Assembly: GCA_947623455.1 (NCBI GenBank)
Contig: OX392528.1
Coordinates: 57,120,322 to 57,184,321 of the forward strand
Direction: 5' to 3'
Source: Mimachlamys varia
Taxonomy: Eukaryota > Mollusca > Bivalvia > Pectinida > Pectinidae
Length of the DNA stretch: 64,000 nt
Positions within the stretch are counted from its first letter, which is position 1. Each line of letters opens with the position of its first letter. The notes beneath the pieces are model-generated. The model did no database searches. It saw nothing but the letters and a program-made list of their open reading frames with translations, and was not told the DNA's origin. The position numbers and the translations under genes are program-made. Positions 13,168 through 31,868 of this stretch are shown here, one piece after another.

Positions 13168-13506
13168 GTGAATACATAGTTATCACGTAGTGAACTGTTT
13201 TCCTGTGAATATATAGTTATCACGTAGTGAACTGTTTTCCTGTGAATATATGTAGTTATCACGTAATGAACTGTTTTCCTGTGAATATATAGTTATCACG
13301 TAATGAACTGTTTTCCTGTGAATATATAGTTATCACGTAGTGAACTGTTTTCCTGTGAATATATAGTTATCACGTAGTGAACTGTTTTCCTGTGAATATA
13401 TAGTTATCACGTAGTGAACTGTTTTCCTGTGAATATATAGTTATCACGTAGTGAACTGTTTTCCTGTGAATATATAGTTATCACGTAGTGAACTGTTTTC
13501 ATGTGA
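13168..13506. repeat. 37-bp minisatellite, about 9 units
   Basis: Near-identical units contain GTGAATATATAGTTATCACG followed by TAGTGAACTGTTTTCCT. Rare differences (TAG or TAA, an added GT) mark individual units. Confidence 0.97.
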
Positions 13507-13615
13507 ATACTGTAAACGTACTTATTTTAGCACACTCAAATTTTAAGGCATAAAGTTTTGAGCGCGAAAAACAGTAAAATAAGATACCGCAAAAATATAT
13601 ACATTTACAGTATAA
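13507..13615. repeat. Short inverted-repeat MITE-like element
   Basis: ATACTGTAAACGTACTTATT at the left pairs imperfectly with the complement of the right end (ATACTGTAAATGTATATA). Internal TTTTAGC and TAAAATAAG also pair. It directly abuts the 37-bp minisatellite, which may have arisen next to it. Confidence 0.55.
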
Positions 13616-13967
13616 CATATTCAAGTCATATGTTTTTGCTTTTTATATCATATTTTATCCATACCATATGACCTAACAGCCCTGTGTTTGTTGGAATGTT
13701 TCTATTGTTTTAAAATGTGACGTCAAAAGCATTGGACAAGTATCAAATATAAAATAAAAAAAAAAAAAACATTTTTATACTGGTTTTTCCATGTTAATGC
13801 AAACATAATGAAATCAGCAAACATTGATATAATCTGCAGAACAGGCAGTGTATATGAATGTACTCCCAGACAAGGAATACACTGTACCCCAAGCCCGTTC
13901 ATTGTATAAAGTATGCATTTAACCCACAGATAATGTATATATTAGATATGGTGCGATACTACTGTGA
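13616..13967. other. Non-coding spacer, nothing recognised
   Basis: AT-rich sequence with a poly(A) run near 13758. No gene, RNA or clear repeat is seen. Confidence 0.6.
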
Positions 13968-14282
13968 TATTGACCTGATGTTTCTACTTTAAGAAACACT
14001 GAGTTAATATAGCGCTTATGGCGTTACAATGCCTCTCTGAAATTGTAATGCTTCATCAAGTTAATATAATGCAATTTCAGTCATTTGCAAACAAGTTTCA
14101 TATATCATATAAAAATTAAAGACCTTTAATTCGGTTAATATGATGTTATACATTGTACCAATCTGATATAATGTAAAGTATTGCTCTACCAGGTTGGTAT
14201 AACACCATACTGACCTCGCCGAGGGTCCATAATTGATACATTTTGACCCGATGTTCCTACTTTTGGAAACACCGAGTCAATA
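13968..14282. repeat. Dispersed repeat family R, copy 1
   Basis: The copy contains CCTGATGTTTCTACTT, AAACACTGAGTTAATAT, GCAATTTCAGTCATTTGC, TTCGGTTAATATGATGTT and GGTATAACACCATACTGACC. The last two form an imperfect inverted pair. The same order of blocks occurs around 15597-15725 plus 19329-19440 and at 23246-23528. This copy carries no insertion at its TTAA, so it acts as an empty site for the large element at 15726-19328. Confidence 0.8.
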
Positions 14283-14285
14283 TGT

Positions 14286-14775
14286 GTGCGGATTGGTCTT
14301 CCAGGCAGGCGGCCGCGGTTCAAATCCCTGTAATCATCATACACATGGAACATTCAGAGAACGTGTTTTTCTCCTGCCCACACAACTCCAACAATCAAGA
14401 TGGAGTATAAAATGGTCTGGGGTGGGTGTTGCAGTATCTGTGCTGTAGCATTCAAGTGAGGTGGCACTCTAAAAGATGCCGTTGGAAACACGGTCCCACA
14501 AAAACAAAATACAATTCATCTCCAGCACACACACATGCATACACACACATATGGAGATATTAGCCAGGTGGTATAGGACAAGTAGTTAGCGCCTGATAAT
14601 GCAGCTCCTGCGATCTCCTCAGAATTGTATATGATCAAACTGTATGTGTTAATTGAAATGAGTGTATGAGAATTGTATATCTATGTACTGTAAAGCGATT
14701 CAGAGTGGCTCATGTTAGCTAAATAAGGCGCTATATCAAATGTTGTTTTTTTTATTATTATTATTATTATTGTTT
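14286..14775 (+). mobile_element. SINE-like segment with tRNA-type box B and ATT-repeat tail
   Basis: A box B-like GGTTCAAATCCC lies near 14317. The 3' part reads GTAAAGCGATTCAGAGTGG, AAGGCGCTATATCAAATGTT and then a T-rich and ATT-repeat tail ending near 14772. A related 3' end occurs at 28144-28233. This tail style is common in invertebrate SINEs. The 5' limit is uncertain, and a second tRNA-like stretch near 14562-14600 may be the true head. Confidence 0.45.
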
Positions 14776-15596
14776 CGATGACGTCATGTTCTCACATTAT
14801 TCACAGATGTTTCTCCTCTTTTACCGGTCAAAGATTTCTATGTCACCCCTAGGGTATATTTATATTCTGATTGTTTCTTCTCTATATGAACCTACAAGTA
14901 CCAACTGAAAACAACAATCACTAGACTATGAATACAGCATGAATACAGTATGAATACATCCATTCATGTGAATTACTTATGACGTAATATATTAGTCTTG
15001 CTCAATACGAGTCTTACGGCTCCGTTTCGGATAACATGGAGAACGCCCTCGCATCAATCGCGCAAATGACTACGGTAAGATATTGGCACCAATTTTACTC
15101 AAAATTATGGCTGTTCTGTTTTTTATCGTTTTAAGGACAGCACAATAACAAACGCAGTTAATTAACGAGCTATTAAATAAATAAGAAATTGAATTAAACA
15201 TTTGTAGTAAAAATGTATGGATTGAACGGCATTGATTTAATTTTCATGCCGGTATGAAAATAGAAAAACGCCGTTCAATCCCTTTATGGCAGATAACACG
15301 AGCTGACAACAATGACGTCATGCCAACAGTTCATGCACCATCACGATAAGTAAACAATTTTAATCACGTCACGTCAGCATTATGTTGCATTGATATTTTT
15401 GTTAAAACAATACATAATGATGGGAGAAAAATATTCATCCCCTACATTGAAGTTGTGACAGAGAAATGTCCAACCCTCGGTGTAATATGCTTGACTGTCT
15501 TACCTTCGGCAGAGCCTCGGGTTAGACAACCAAGAGTATCACCCCTTGAGTAGGAGATTTTTCTGTCACACCCTCAATGTAAGGGAATATTATATA
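14776..15596. other. Non-coding sequence with two hairpins and one possible first exon
   Basis: There is a hairpin at 15218-15283 (GATTGAACGGC with GCCGTTCAATC, enclosing a second small hairpin), and an inverted repeat at 15430-15591 (CTACATTGAAGTTGTGACAG with its complement). An ATG at 15036 followed by 13 codons and the donor GTAAGA is discussed as a finding; no gene is confirmed. Confidence 0.5.
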
Positions 15597-16156
15597 AATC
15601 ATTGCGACGTCACAATGCCCTACTGTGAATTTCATGTTATATCAAGATCGATATAACGCCATTTCAGTCTTTTGCAAACAAGTTTCATACCTAATATAAA
15701 AATTGATGACCTTTGATTCGGTTAAAGGGGCATCCCGTGAAAGCCTAAATGTCTGTTCTTGAATATACATAGCGTCTGCACTACTAATTATACTTTCCTG
15801 TTATTCCCATATTCAAAGTGGACTCAAAATGTCTATTATGACCACTTGCAAAATCGCATTCCTCGGGAAAGCCCAGATAAAAATAGCGGGAATGACGCAA
15901 CGTGACAGGTGTGCCGCATGTTCCCTGATCGGTTTGACGGAAGGGGCCACACGGGAGGGGACGCGTAATGTATACGGCTGATGAAACAGAGATAGAGACC
16001 GTGTATAAACTTATTGAATCACATTCACATTAAAAATAGACATCAATTGCACACATACCGATATTCAAATGAAGAATTATTGTCGGCATATCGGCACCAT
16101 ATATCGACACCAGGAATTATCTATATTATATTTACCTGACCGAGGCCGGTACACAT

Positions 16157-17055
16157 GGGTACGGATAGCCCGAGATACTCTGGCCCTACACCATTTTGAC
16201 AGTTATATGTCTGGTGTAGGGCCAGAGCGCACTGCTATATGAAAACGTGGAATTCTCCGATACCGTTTGGTATCGCTGTAGTCACTGTCCGTTTCAGACC
16301 GCTTATATTATCATATCACCGGTAATGCCACTTAACTTACGTGTTTGCGATTAATGGGTGATTTTTCTATCTGTAGACACCCATTTTATCCCACGTCGTC
16401 GTTCCATTCCGTCCATACAGAAGTTTATTTTTCGGAACTTTAAATTTCCCACCTCGACGTCGCCATTTTCTCATAATATGCAAATCGACCCAAATCTCGC
16501 GGACTCAAATTTCGGTGACGTCACGGGTCAGTGCGCCATGCGATGTAAATAAACACAGGATTCAAAGATGGAGTGTGCCATGTGTGGCGAATGTTTCAAG
16601 TTGCTCCATGACGATGTACAAGTGATTCCTCTGATTTGACAGCGAGAAACGTGTTTTCTGTATTTACATCGCATGGCGCACTGACCCGTGACGTCACCGA
16701 AATTTGAGTCCGCGAGATTTGGGTCGATTTGCATATTATGAGAAAATGGCGACGTCGAGGTGGGAAATTTAAAGTTCCGAAAAATAAACTTCTGTATGGA
16801 CGGAATGGAACGACGACGTGGGATAAAATGGGTGTCTACGGATAGAAAAATCACCCATTAATCGCAAACACGTAAGTTAAGTGGCATTACCGGTGATATG
16901 ATAATATAAGCGGTCTGAAACGGACAGTGACTACAGCGATACCAAACGGTATCGGAGAATTCCACGTTTTCATATAGCAGTGCGCTCTGGCCCTACACCA
17001 GACATATAACTGTCAAAATGGTGTAGGGCCAGAGTATCTCGGGCTAGGGTACGGA
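16157..17055. mobile_element. 881-bp palindromic element with 9-bp target duplication (Mutator-like MITE)
   Basis: GGGTACGGA at 16157-16165 is repeated exactly at 17047-17055. Between them the element (16166-17046) starts TAGCCCGAGATACTCTGG and ends with its exact complement. The arms of about 390 bp are almost identical, and a central spacer of roughly 100 bp (about 16560-16660) is unique. Each arm end holds a further small hairpin (CTCTGGCCCTACACC with GGTGTAGGGCCAGAG). A 9-bp duplication is typical of Mutator-like elements; that class is an inference. Confidence 0.93.
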
Positions 17056-17074
17056 ATACGGCCATAGTTATGTA

Positions 17075-17785
17075 AAAGGTAATATTCAAGAACCCAACTT
17101 TTCAGATGATTTCATGAAATGTACGTAGCATGCATTGAAAAGTACGAAATAAAATGACATGAAATGTTTGCGATTTTTTTTACAACTCAATGTCTTCAGG
17201 ATTTTTTTCGAACTTTCTATATATATACAAGATACATTCATATTCATTTAAAATCTATCCAACTTTCAGCGTCTTCACACGTTAACACGTATCACGGAAT
17301 GCGAACATTTAAGTCCATACACTCATATAACGCACCACACACTAAGCATGACTACATACATTGTATATCAGATTTGGAACTGTTAAAACACTTAAAACTA
17401 ACCGTTATGAATATGTTATGATAATTCCGCTTTCTTTTTACGTCTTTTTTTGTCGTCTTGTAAAGGGACGGTGACCTGTTTAAAAAAAACTGCAGGAATG
17501 GAATATACATATAGGTATATGTTGTATAACTTTGTTTTTTTTTAATTTTTTTTCCTCGTTATGTATATATTTTCGTATCAAATTCAATACCGGGGTCGCA
17601 ACCCAATAATTTTTTTACCTTCACTGATTTATAGATTAAGTATGAATATCACCTTTATTATGCGTGAAAACATATTTTTTTTATTCCTTTTGTCCAAATT
17701 GAAGCCGTATGTACCTCGGTCGCACGTCCCGTTTTACAACGTAATCAAACGACTTTTTCTGTTATGGTATATATTGTATTTGAAA
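17075..17785. other. Left-arm-only segment of the large foldback element
   Basis: About 0.7 kb between GGAATACGGCCAT and GTCTTTCTATCCAGC is absent from the right arm, where about 20 bases sit instead. It is AT-rich with poly(T) runs and no long frame. It may be an insertion in the left arm or original sequence deleted from the right arm; no clean target duplication is seen. Confidence 0.7.
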
Positions 17786-19440
17786 ATGTCTTTCTATCCA
17801 GCAATATAATTGGATCATACTGTTTTACTGGAACATAAGATTTTATAAAGGGAATATTATGAACACACTTTTAAGTTTCATATTACACACGCATGTTATG
17901 CAACAGAAGACTGAAACAGTTTCCCCTTGGGTAGCCTCAAAACCAAATCAAAGCTTTATTTGTGCATGTTACCGTTACTCAGAAGAAATATGTTACATAC
18001 ACACAATAGAGCAGGTAGTTTCTCCTTTAAATACTTCCCATCTCTCAATATGATTCCGTAACGCAGTCTTGCGTCATATTTTGACCATTCGGTAACTTTT
18101 CGCTTAGTAGTTAGGCCTTATCATGGTGTAACGGTAATAGCAGATAGAGTGTTTACAATGGAAGCGGCGCTCGCTGCGCATGCGTTGGTAGGTGGAAATC
18201 CCAAACCAAACCGTCTAGCCAGACGTTCTGAAATTCCACTAGTTATTTTGAAATTATTGATTTTATGAATACATATATGCAAAATCCGATCGTCGCAGTC
18301 CATAAGAATTACATACACATATCGAGTGGGTATTCTTATGGACTGCGACGATCGGATTTTGCATATATGTTTTCATAAAATAAAAAATTTCAAAATAACT
18401 AGTGGAATTTCAGAACGTCTGGCTAGACGTTTTGGTTTGGGATTTCCACCTACCAACGCATGCGCAGCGAGCGCCGCTTCCATTGTAAACACTCTATCTG
18501 CTATTACCGTTACACCACGATAAGGCCTAACTACTAAGCGAAAAGTTGCCAAATGGTCAAAATATGACGCAAGACTGCGTTACGGAATCATATTGAGAGA
18601 TGGGAAGTATTCAAAGGAGAAACGACCTGCTCTATTGTGTGTATGTTACATATTTCTTCTGGGTAACGGTAACATGCACAAATAAAGCTTTGATTTGGTT
18701 TTGAGGCTACCCAAGGGGAAACTGTTTCAGTCTTCTGTTGCATAAAATGCGTGTGTAATATGAAACTTAAAAGTGTGTTTATAATATTCCCTTTATAAAA
18801 TCTTATGTTCCAGGAAAACAGTATGATCTAATTATATTGCTGGATAGAAAGACAAAAATTAAGGTTTGTACCATGGCCGTATTCCGTACCCATGTGTACC
18901 GGCCTCGGTCAGGTAAATATAATATAGATAATTCCTGGTGTCGATATATGGTGCCGATATGCCGACAATTATTCTTCATTTGAATATCGGTATGTGTGCA
19001 ATTGATGTCTATTTTTAATGTGAATGTGATTCAATAAGTTTATACACGGACTTTGTCTCCGTTTCATCAGCCGTATACATTACGCGTCCCCTTCCGTGTG
19101 GCCCCTTCCGTCAAACCGGTCAGGGAACTTGCGGCACACCTGTCACGTTGCGTCATTCCCGCTATTTTTATCTGGGCTTTCCCGAGGAATGCGATTTTGC
19201 AAGTGGTCATAATAGATATTTTGAGTCCACTTTGAATATGGGAATAACAGGGAAGTATAATTAGTAGTGCAGACGCCATGTATATTCAAGAACAGACATT
19301 TAGGCTTTCGCGGGCCCGGGATGCCCCTTTAATATGGTGTTATTCCGACGTGGTATATTGATTTTAGACTTTATTTTTTTCTACCAGGTTGGTATAACAC
19401 CATATTGACCTCACCAAAGGTCCATCATTGATAAACATGA

Positions 19441-20295
19441 CCCTCAATGAGTGTATCTACAACCCACGGTATATGTACGTTTTGTGCTGTTGCAGTGTAT
19501 CGAAATTTCCTATGACGACATTACTCCTTTAAGCCATAATCAGACAAAACGATTCGCGACTAAACTTAACAACAGAAATATTCAATACAGATCTGTTATA
19601 TGGTGCGATAGATTCCACCACTCAACACCAGTTGAATAGAAAGCGTTATCGTACATTGGTTTAGAGCTGATGTAAATCTTAAACTAAATCCAAAATCAAA
19701 CAAACCATAATCTGAAAATGTTTTCAATCTTTTGTCAGATCGTCTACTGTCTTGTCCATTTAAAATATATAAGATTTAGACTAAGATCGTGTGGGTGTGT
19801 CTGTTTTTCAATAAGAAGATAAAGGATAAATATAACAACTGGTCCGCCGTTGATAAATTTTGTGATTTTGGTATTTTCTTCCCATTTGTAAAAACCTTTT
19901 TGTTTTCTTATAACTCGCCTGGCCTTAGTATTTTTGAAGTGAGGTGCGACTCACATTCTGTAACCAAGGGCAATACCGACGTTTTTTTAAAATACCAGTT
20001 CTTGTTTAACGGTCAGAATTTAGGAAAATAACAACTTGTTCATCCCTTTTCCAGTAGAAAGTTGACAGGTTAGAATATTGTACTTGGTTCCTTAGGTACG
20101 GTACATGCACAATTGCAGATGCATTCCAGTAAGACAGAATTTTAAAGTCGGCGCACTATTTGCCAAACAGGCATACAAGGGAATATAGGCATTGCAAACA
20201 TTGGCACTTGTTTTATTCCATCTCTCAATATGCCTTTAACTATTGCCGTACTTTACACCTGCTTTTTAGTGTGTGCGAAGAAAGCTTCCGTGACA
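19441..20295. other. Non-coding sequence, nothing recognised
   Basis: AT-rich sequence with short chance frames only (longest 80 codons at 19789-20031). No domain, RNA or repeat is identified. Confidence 0.55.
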
Positions 20296-20699
20296 TGATT
20301 ATGTAAATGTGTACATGTTGATATGATTACGTAAATGTGTACATGTTGATATGATTATGTAAATGTGTACATGTTGATATGATTACGTAAATGTGTACAT
20401 GTTAATATGATTATGTAAATGTGTACATGTTGATATGATTACGTAAATGTGTACATATCAATACGATTATCTAAATGTGTACATGTTAATACGATTATGT
20501 AAATGTGTACATGTTAATACGATTATGTAAATGTGTACATGTTAATACGATTATGTAAATGTGTACATGTTAATACGATTATGTAAATGTGTAGATGTTG
20601 ATATGATTATGTAAATGTGTACATGTTAATACGGTTATGTAAATGTGTACATGTTGATATGATTACGTAAATGTGTACATGTTGATATGATTATGTAAA
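20296..20699. repeat. 28-bp minisatellite, about 14 units
   Basis: Units read GATTATGTAAATGTGTACAT followed by GTTGATAT, with alternation of ATTATG and ATTACG and of GTTGATAT and GTTAATAC. Units of the GTTAATACG type cluster in the middle (about 20460-20580), showing local homogenisation. Confidence 0.96.
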
Positions 20700-23013
20700 C
20701 GCTTTTTTTGACGCTTTTATGATTAGTTCTGGTGATATATTCTATATAGAAATTCTGAAATCAAATCACTCCGGAATGCTCTGGTTTGCTGACTGATACT
20801 TGTTTAATGTTACACAAGTTCAGATTTGTTGGCACTTGTTTCAACAAAGTGAAAGCTGTGGTATAATTATATGGTAAATGAATTTTGTTTTGGAATATTA
20901 GTTAAACGTCTGTCACGAAAAGACTGAACTATGTTATTGATTATATTGTGTACGCTGTTGCCATCAGAGGACGCCAAGTGTTTTGGTACAAACTTGTTTC
21001 CGGGGACGAGAGTCGCTAGTCTGGTTTTAGCGATATTTACTCGGGCTAATTACTGCTCCGCTAGTATCGGTCTCATTTGCTTATATTAAGTGTTATTAAT
21101 TTTCATCTGTTTGATGAGTAATATGAACGGGTGACGCATACTATTTCGAATCTACACATGTTTTATCTAAAAATAAAATATTCTTACAAATATTCGTTTA
21201 ACTTATAAAACTCCATCCCACAGGTTGAATATTTTAAACCCATTTAAAGGTTCCATTATCATATCTTGTGGTAACAGTTATGTAGATAATCGATCACGCT
21301 ATGTTCTGACAAAACATATTCTCCATTTTACCCCCTCTATGATACAGAATGTACAACGATTGTCCCAGAAATCACTTTACACTTTAATTTCATGGAAACC
21401 ATCAACGACAATTTGCAATGGACTATGCCTACACAAAACGCATTGAACAAATTCGGTCCGTTTCCGACCTAAACCCGCATGCATTATCAGCATGGAATAG
21501 CGTTAAAAAGGAGCGCAAAGACATGTATTCTAAAACAAATCAACAACATAGATCGAAAACAGAACCAACATCCTTTTATTATGCAGATTCTAATATTTCG
21601 ACGTTATGTCAGTTTAAATGCATTTTAAACGTAATGTTTTCTTAAGAGTTGTTGATTCCTTAACTAATTGCATATGGCAAAATTGACGAGTTGTCACGTG
21701 ACTCTGATTCTCGTTCACGGCACTCAAAATGGCGGATAATGATATTGATTGTGGTAAGTTGCAATTTTTATTATTTATCCGTTTGAATAAATTTGGAATA
21801 GCATGAAGAAAAATGTGAGTTTTTGTCATATTCGGGACGTCTCCAGCTGTCGTAGGTGTGCGGGAATACATTATCTGTCCAAATTTCTTAACTTAAAACC
21901 TAAACATGTTCCAATAATCCAACTTCCGGATCCGGTTGTAAAAGTAGAAATCTACTCCAGATCCCGGGCACTGTGTATAAACTCCGTATAAGGATAGTGG
22001 ACAATATACCAGGCTCTGCAACTTCCAGTAACCGACTACTACATTGTTTGGCAACATTAAACAAGATATGACGCACATCATGTCTAGATTCTGTTTAGAT
22101 GATGCAACAGATATAAAAACATCCAAATTGGAATTATGGGTAATGGAATACACTATTTCCAGCTTCCAGTTGAACAATCCAAATTCCACACATGCTATAT
22201 TCGAAGTCCTGCTCTACCTGGGTTATAATATACAAACAGTTTGTATCCTCTCTCAGATGTTTAGGACACGCCCACAAACACACACCATAGCCTCGAGGAC
22301 GGAACCAAATAAACAATGTAATCCTTACTACCTCCAACAAGGAAAAGAGAAACCGGTGAAAAATGGAAAGTCATATAAGATTCATTCTTACTTGGTTGAC
22401 ATCATACCGACGAATTCTGAAATCAACAAAAACAACAGATATGTATTAGATACCACTCATTCCATCAGTAAACTCATTACAATCCATATCAAACATTAAC
22501 ACGTGTATTCACAACTGTGCGCACAGTTAAAGAAAATAGATTGACAAAAATTTAGAGAAAATAAGATGCAATCACGTATTGTTATATATATAGCGCCTCT
22601 TATTGATACACTGAAATGAGTGAAACAAATCTAATTTAAATGAATGATTTGGATTTCGACAATCTGCCGTATTTGCACTGTTAATCTTAAGCGAGTAAAG
22701 CTTATTAGCAGGGTTTCACTTGATGTCGTGACTACGAACAAAATTTAATACATATATATTTTATAGTTATTGTTATTTATATCTACATGTATTTCTACCA
22801 TAATATCCCGTGTTATTCTATTCTCAGACCATTGTATAAACGTGCTGACTGTTGGATAAATATATGCTATATACCACTACCTTTCAGATTTTGATTGATT
22901 AAGAAGTTGAAACTACGACTGTTGACGTCGTCAAAACAAGGCGGAAATATATGCGAGATGATGCGTTTTCGCGCAAATAGTCCGCGGTTCACTCCAGGTC
23001 ACACTATTCGCGG
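20700..23013. other. Non-coding or unassigned sequence with a possible first exon
   Basis: Several modest plus-strand open frames occur (for example 22044-22499, 151 codons), but none matches a family I recognise. An ATG at 21729 in the context CAAAATGGCGG, followed after 25 bases by GTAAGT, resembles a first coding exon and is treated as a finding. Evidence is not enough for a gene call. Confidence 0.45.
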
Positions 23014-23134
23014 TTATTGGATATGGAATTTATTTCACTCTCGTTAATTATTTCTTAAATTAAGCTAAAGCTCGTGTATTTTGTAACTTTTAAAAACTAA
23101 TTAACTCGAGTGAAATAAATTCCGTATCCAACAA
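23014..23134. repeat. Inverted-repeat MITE-like element, about 120 bp
   Basis: GTTATTGGATATGGAATTTA at the left pairs with the complement of the right end (GTTGTTGGATACGGAATTTA), continuing through TTTCACTC. The arms are about 35 bp with a loop of about 45 bp. Confidence 0.8.
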
Positions 23135-23245
23135 CCACTCGTTGTGTAACCTCTATTTATTTAAATACTGTATATTAGATAAGGTTCGACTTTCTCCAAT
23201 TCTTAAAAAGATATATGGCCACGTAGAGGTCCAAATTTTGTGATA

Positions 23246-23528
23246 TTAATCTAATTTTAGGAACACCGAGTCAATATTACATTTATGACGTCATAGCCAT
23301 TGTGACGTTACAGTGCCCAACTGTACATTTCATGCTTTATCAAGATAAATATAATGCAATTTCAGTCTTTTGCAAACACGTTTCATATCTAATATAAAAA
23401 TTAATGGCCTTGATTCGGTCAATATGGTGTTATACAGACCTAGTAGCATCATATATTAACCAAGGGCGTTAGCCCGAGGTAAATATTTTAGATTCTACTA
23501 TTAACCTCACCAAAAGTCCATAATTGAC
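23246..23528. repeat. Dispersed repeat family R, copy 3
   Basis: Blocks GGAACACCGAGTCAATAT, GCAATTTCAGTCTTTTGC, TTGATTCGGTCAATATGGTG and TAACCTCACCAAAAGTCCAT follow the same order as copies 1 and 2. At the position of the large insertion it reads GGTCAATATGG, an uninterrupted site with one base change in TTAA. Confidence 0.8.
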
Positions 23529-31134
<7,606 letters not shown>

Positions 31135-31137
<3 letters not shown>

Positions 31138-31230
31138 TATTTTTGAAGTAGAAGCCAACGGTATACGTTCGACAGGTATGCCAGTCCCCTTGTATCTGCC
31201 AACTCTAGATCGCTTTACCTAACTACACCT
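31135..31230 (-). CDS. CALM: Calmodulin exon 1: 5' UTR and start codon (UTR end approximate)
   Basis: On the minus strand an ATG at 31137-31135 is followed directly by GTGAGTGTG, a strong splice donor. In animal calmodulin genes the first intron commonly follows the initiator ATG directly, and exon 2 here begins at Ala codon 2 (GCT) in phase 0, so this ATG fits exactly. Upstream sequence (31138 to about 31230) has no obvious coding bias and is taken as 5' UTR. The transcription start is not visible and the outer limit given is arbitrary. Alternative ATG-GTAAG sites lie inside intron 1 in a tandem array (28381-28523 and 30347-30430). They are repetitive, so I prefer this unique site. Confidence 0.7.
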
Positions 31231-31868
31231 ACAGGCGGTAGACACTGCCCGTGTCCGTAGTAACACGATAAGTAATCCGTGACCTGTTTGGACGTGTGTC
31301 CGAGTAGCTCGCCCTTTTATCACAGTAATTCCCTTGTCGACCGCTGTCCTGGGCAGACACCCGTACCACATACAGATTATCCAACACAAATAACAATACG
31401 TTTTTTGAACTATTTCTATTCTCTGCTTGGTTTTCCATAACAACTGTTATTTCGTTGGTTTGTATTGATTACGTTGAACGCCGTTTTCACAAAGCCAGTG
31501 GAAAGTCGTCTACACTTGCAAATGCCAAAGTTAATCGCGTTGTTCTTCCAACTACGCACCCCTTCGGCCTTGTTAGTAAAGCAATCGGAACTCTGAAGCC
31601 AAAATTCGTTTTGATGAATTTCCCAAAAGCGTTTTATCTTCGGGAAAAGTATCCATTTTGAAAATAACATTACCAATACCAGAAAATACCGCTGGTGATA
31701 CTAAAAGATCATGATCAATGACGACTTAATCAATTGTCCATGTATTGCATAAAGTTCCAAGAGTGAAATAAGAATTATCCAAATAAGAAATATACTTCTT
31801 CTGTGTGCGTTTCCGAGATATGGCACGACCAGAAAATTTTATGATCAAAGGTTTGAAAAGATATTTAA
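31138..31868 (-). promoter_or_regulatory. Presumed calmodulin 5' flank and promoter region
   Basis: This is non-repetitive sequence between calmodulin exon 1 and the AC-rich array. A promoter is expected here by position only. I do not see a convincing TATA box or initiator at a fixed place. Short overlapping open frames on both strands (for example 31219-31443) look like chance. Confidence 0.3.

Larger units (their letters stand above)
15722..19332. mobile_element. Large TTAA-flanked foldback element (3,603 bp between TTAAs)
   Basis: TTAA at 15722-15725 and 19329-19332 flanks an element beginning AGGGGCATCCCG and ending CGGGATGCCCCT. The right arm (18332-19328, about 1 kb) is the reverse complement of the left arm, once two left-arm-only segments are removed (16166-17055 and about 17075-17785). 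The centre is a spacer of about 22 bp near 18310-18331, bounded by CCATAAGAAT and ATTCTTATGG. Short frames in the arms (about 65 codons, mirrored) are not conserved as one protein. It is non-autonomous; TTAA targeting suggests a piggyBac-like mobiliser. Confidence 0.93.
15597..19440. repeat. Dispersed repeat family R, copy 2, interrupted by the large foldback element
   Basis: The left part (15597-15725) matches copy 1 through TTTGATTCGGTTAA. The right part (19329-19440) resumes at TTAATATGGTGTTAT and continues to GGTATAACACCATATTGACC. The 3.6 kb between is the insertion. The continuous sequence in copies 1 and 3 defines the pre-insertion site. Confidence 0.85.

Noticed and set aside
16528..16854. 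108-codon frame in the palindromic element
   Set aside because: It is mirrored by the same frame in the other arm and runs across the spacer; the arms are inverted repeats with no recognised protein domain.
22044..22499. 151-codon plus-strand frame
   Set aside because: No recognised domain, ordinary AT-rich composition, and no splice or start context; kept only as unassigned sequence.
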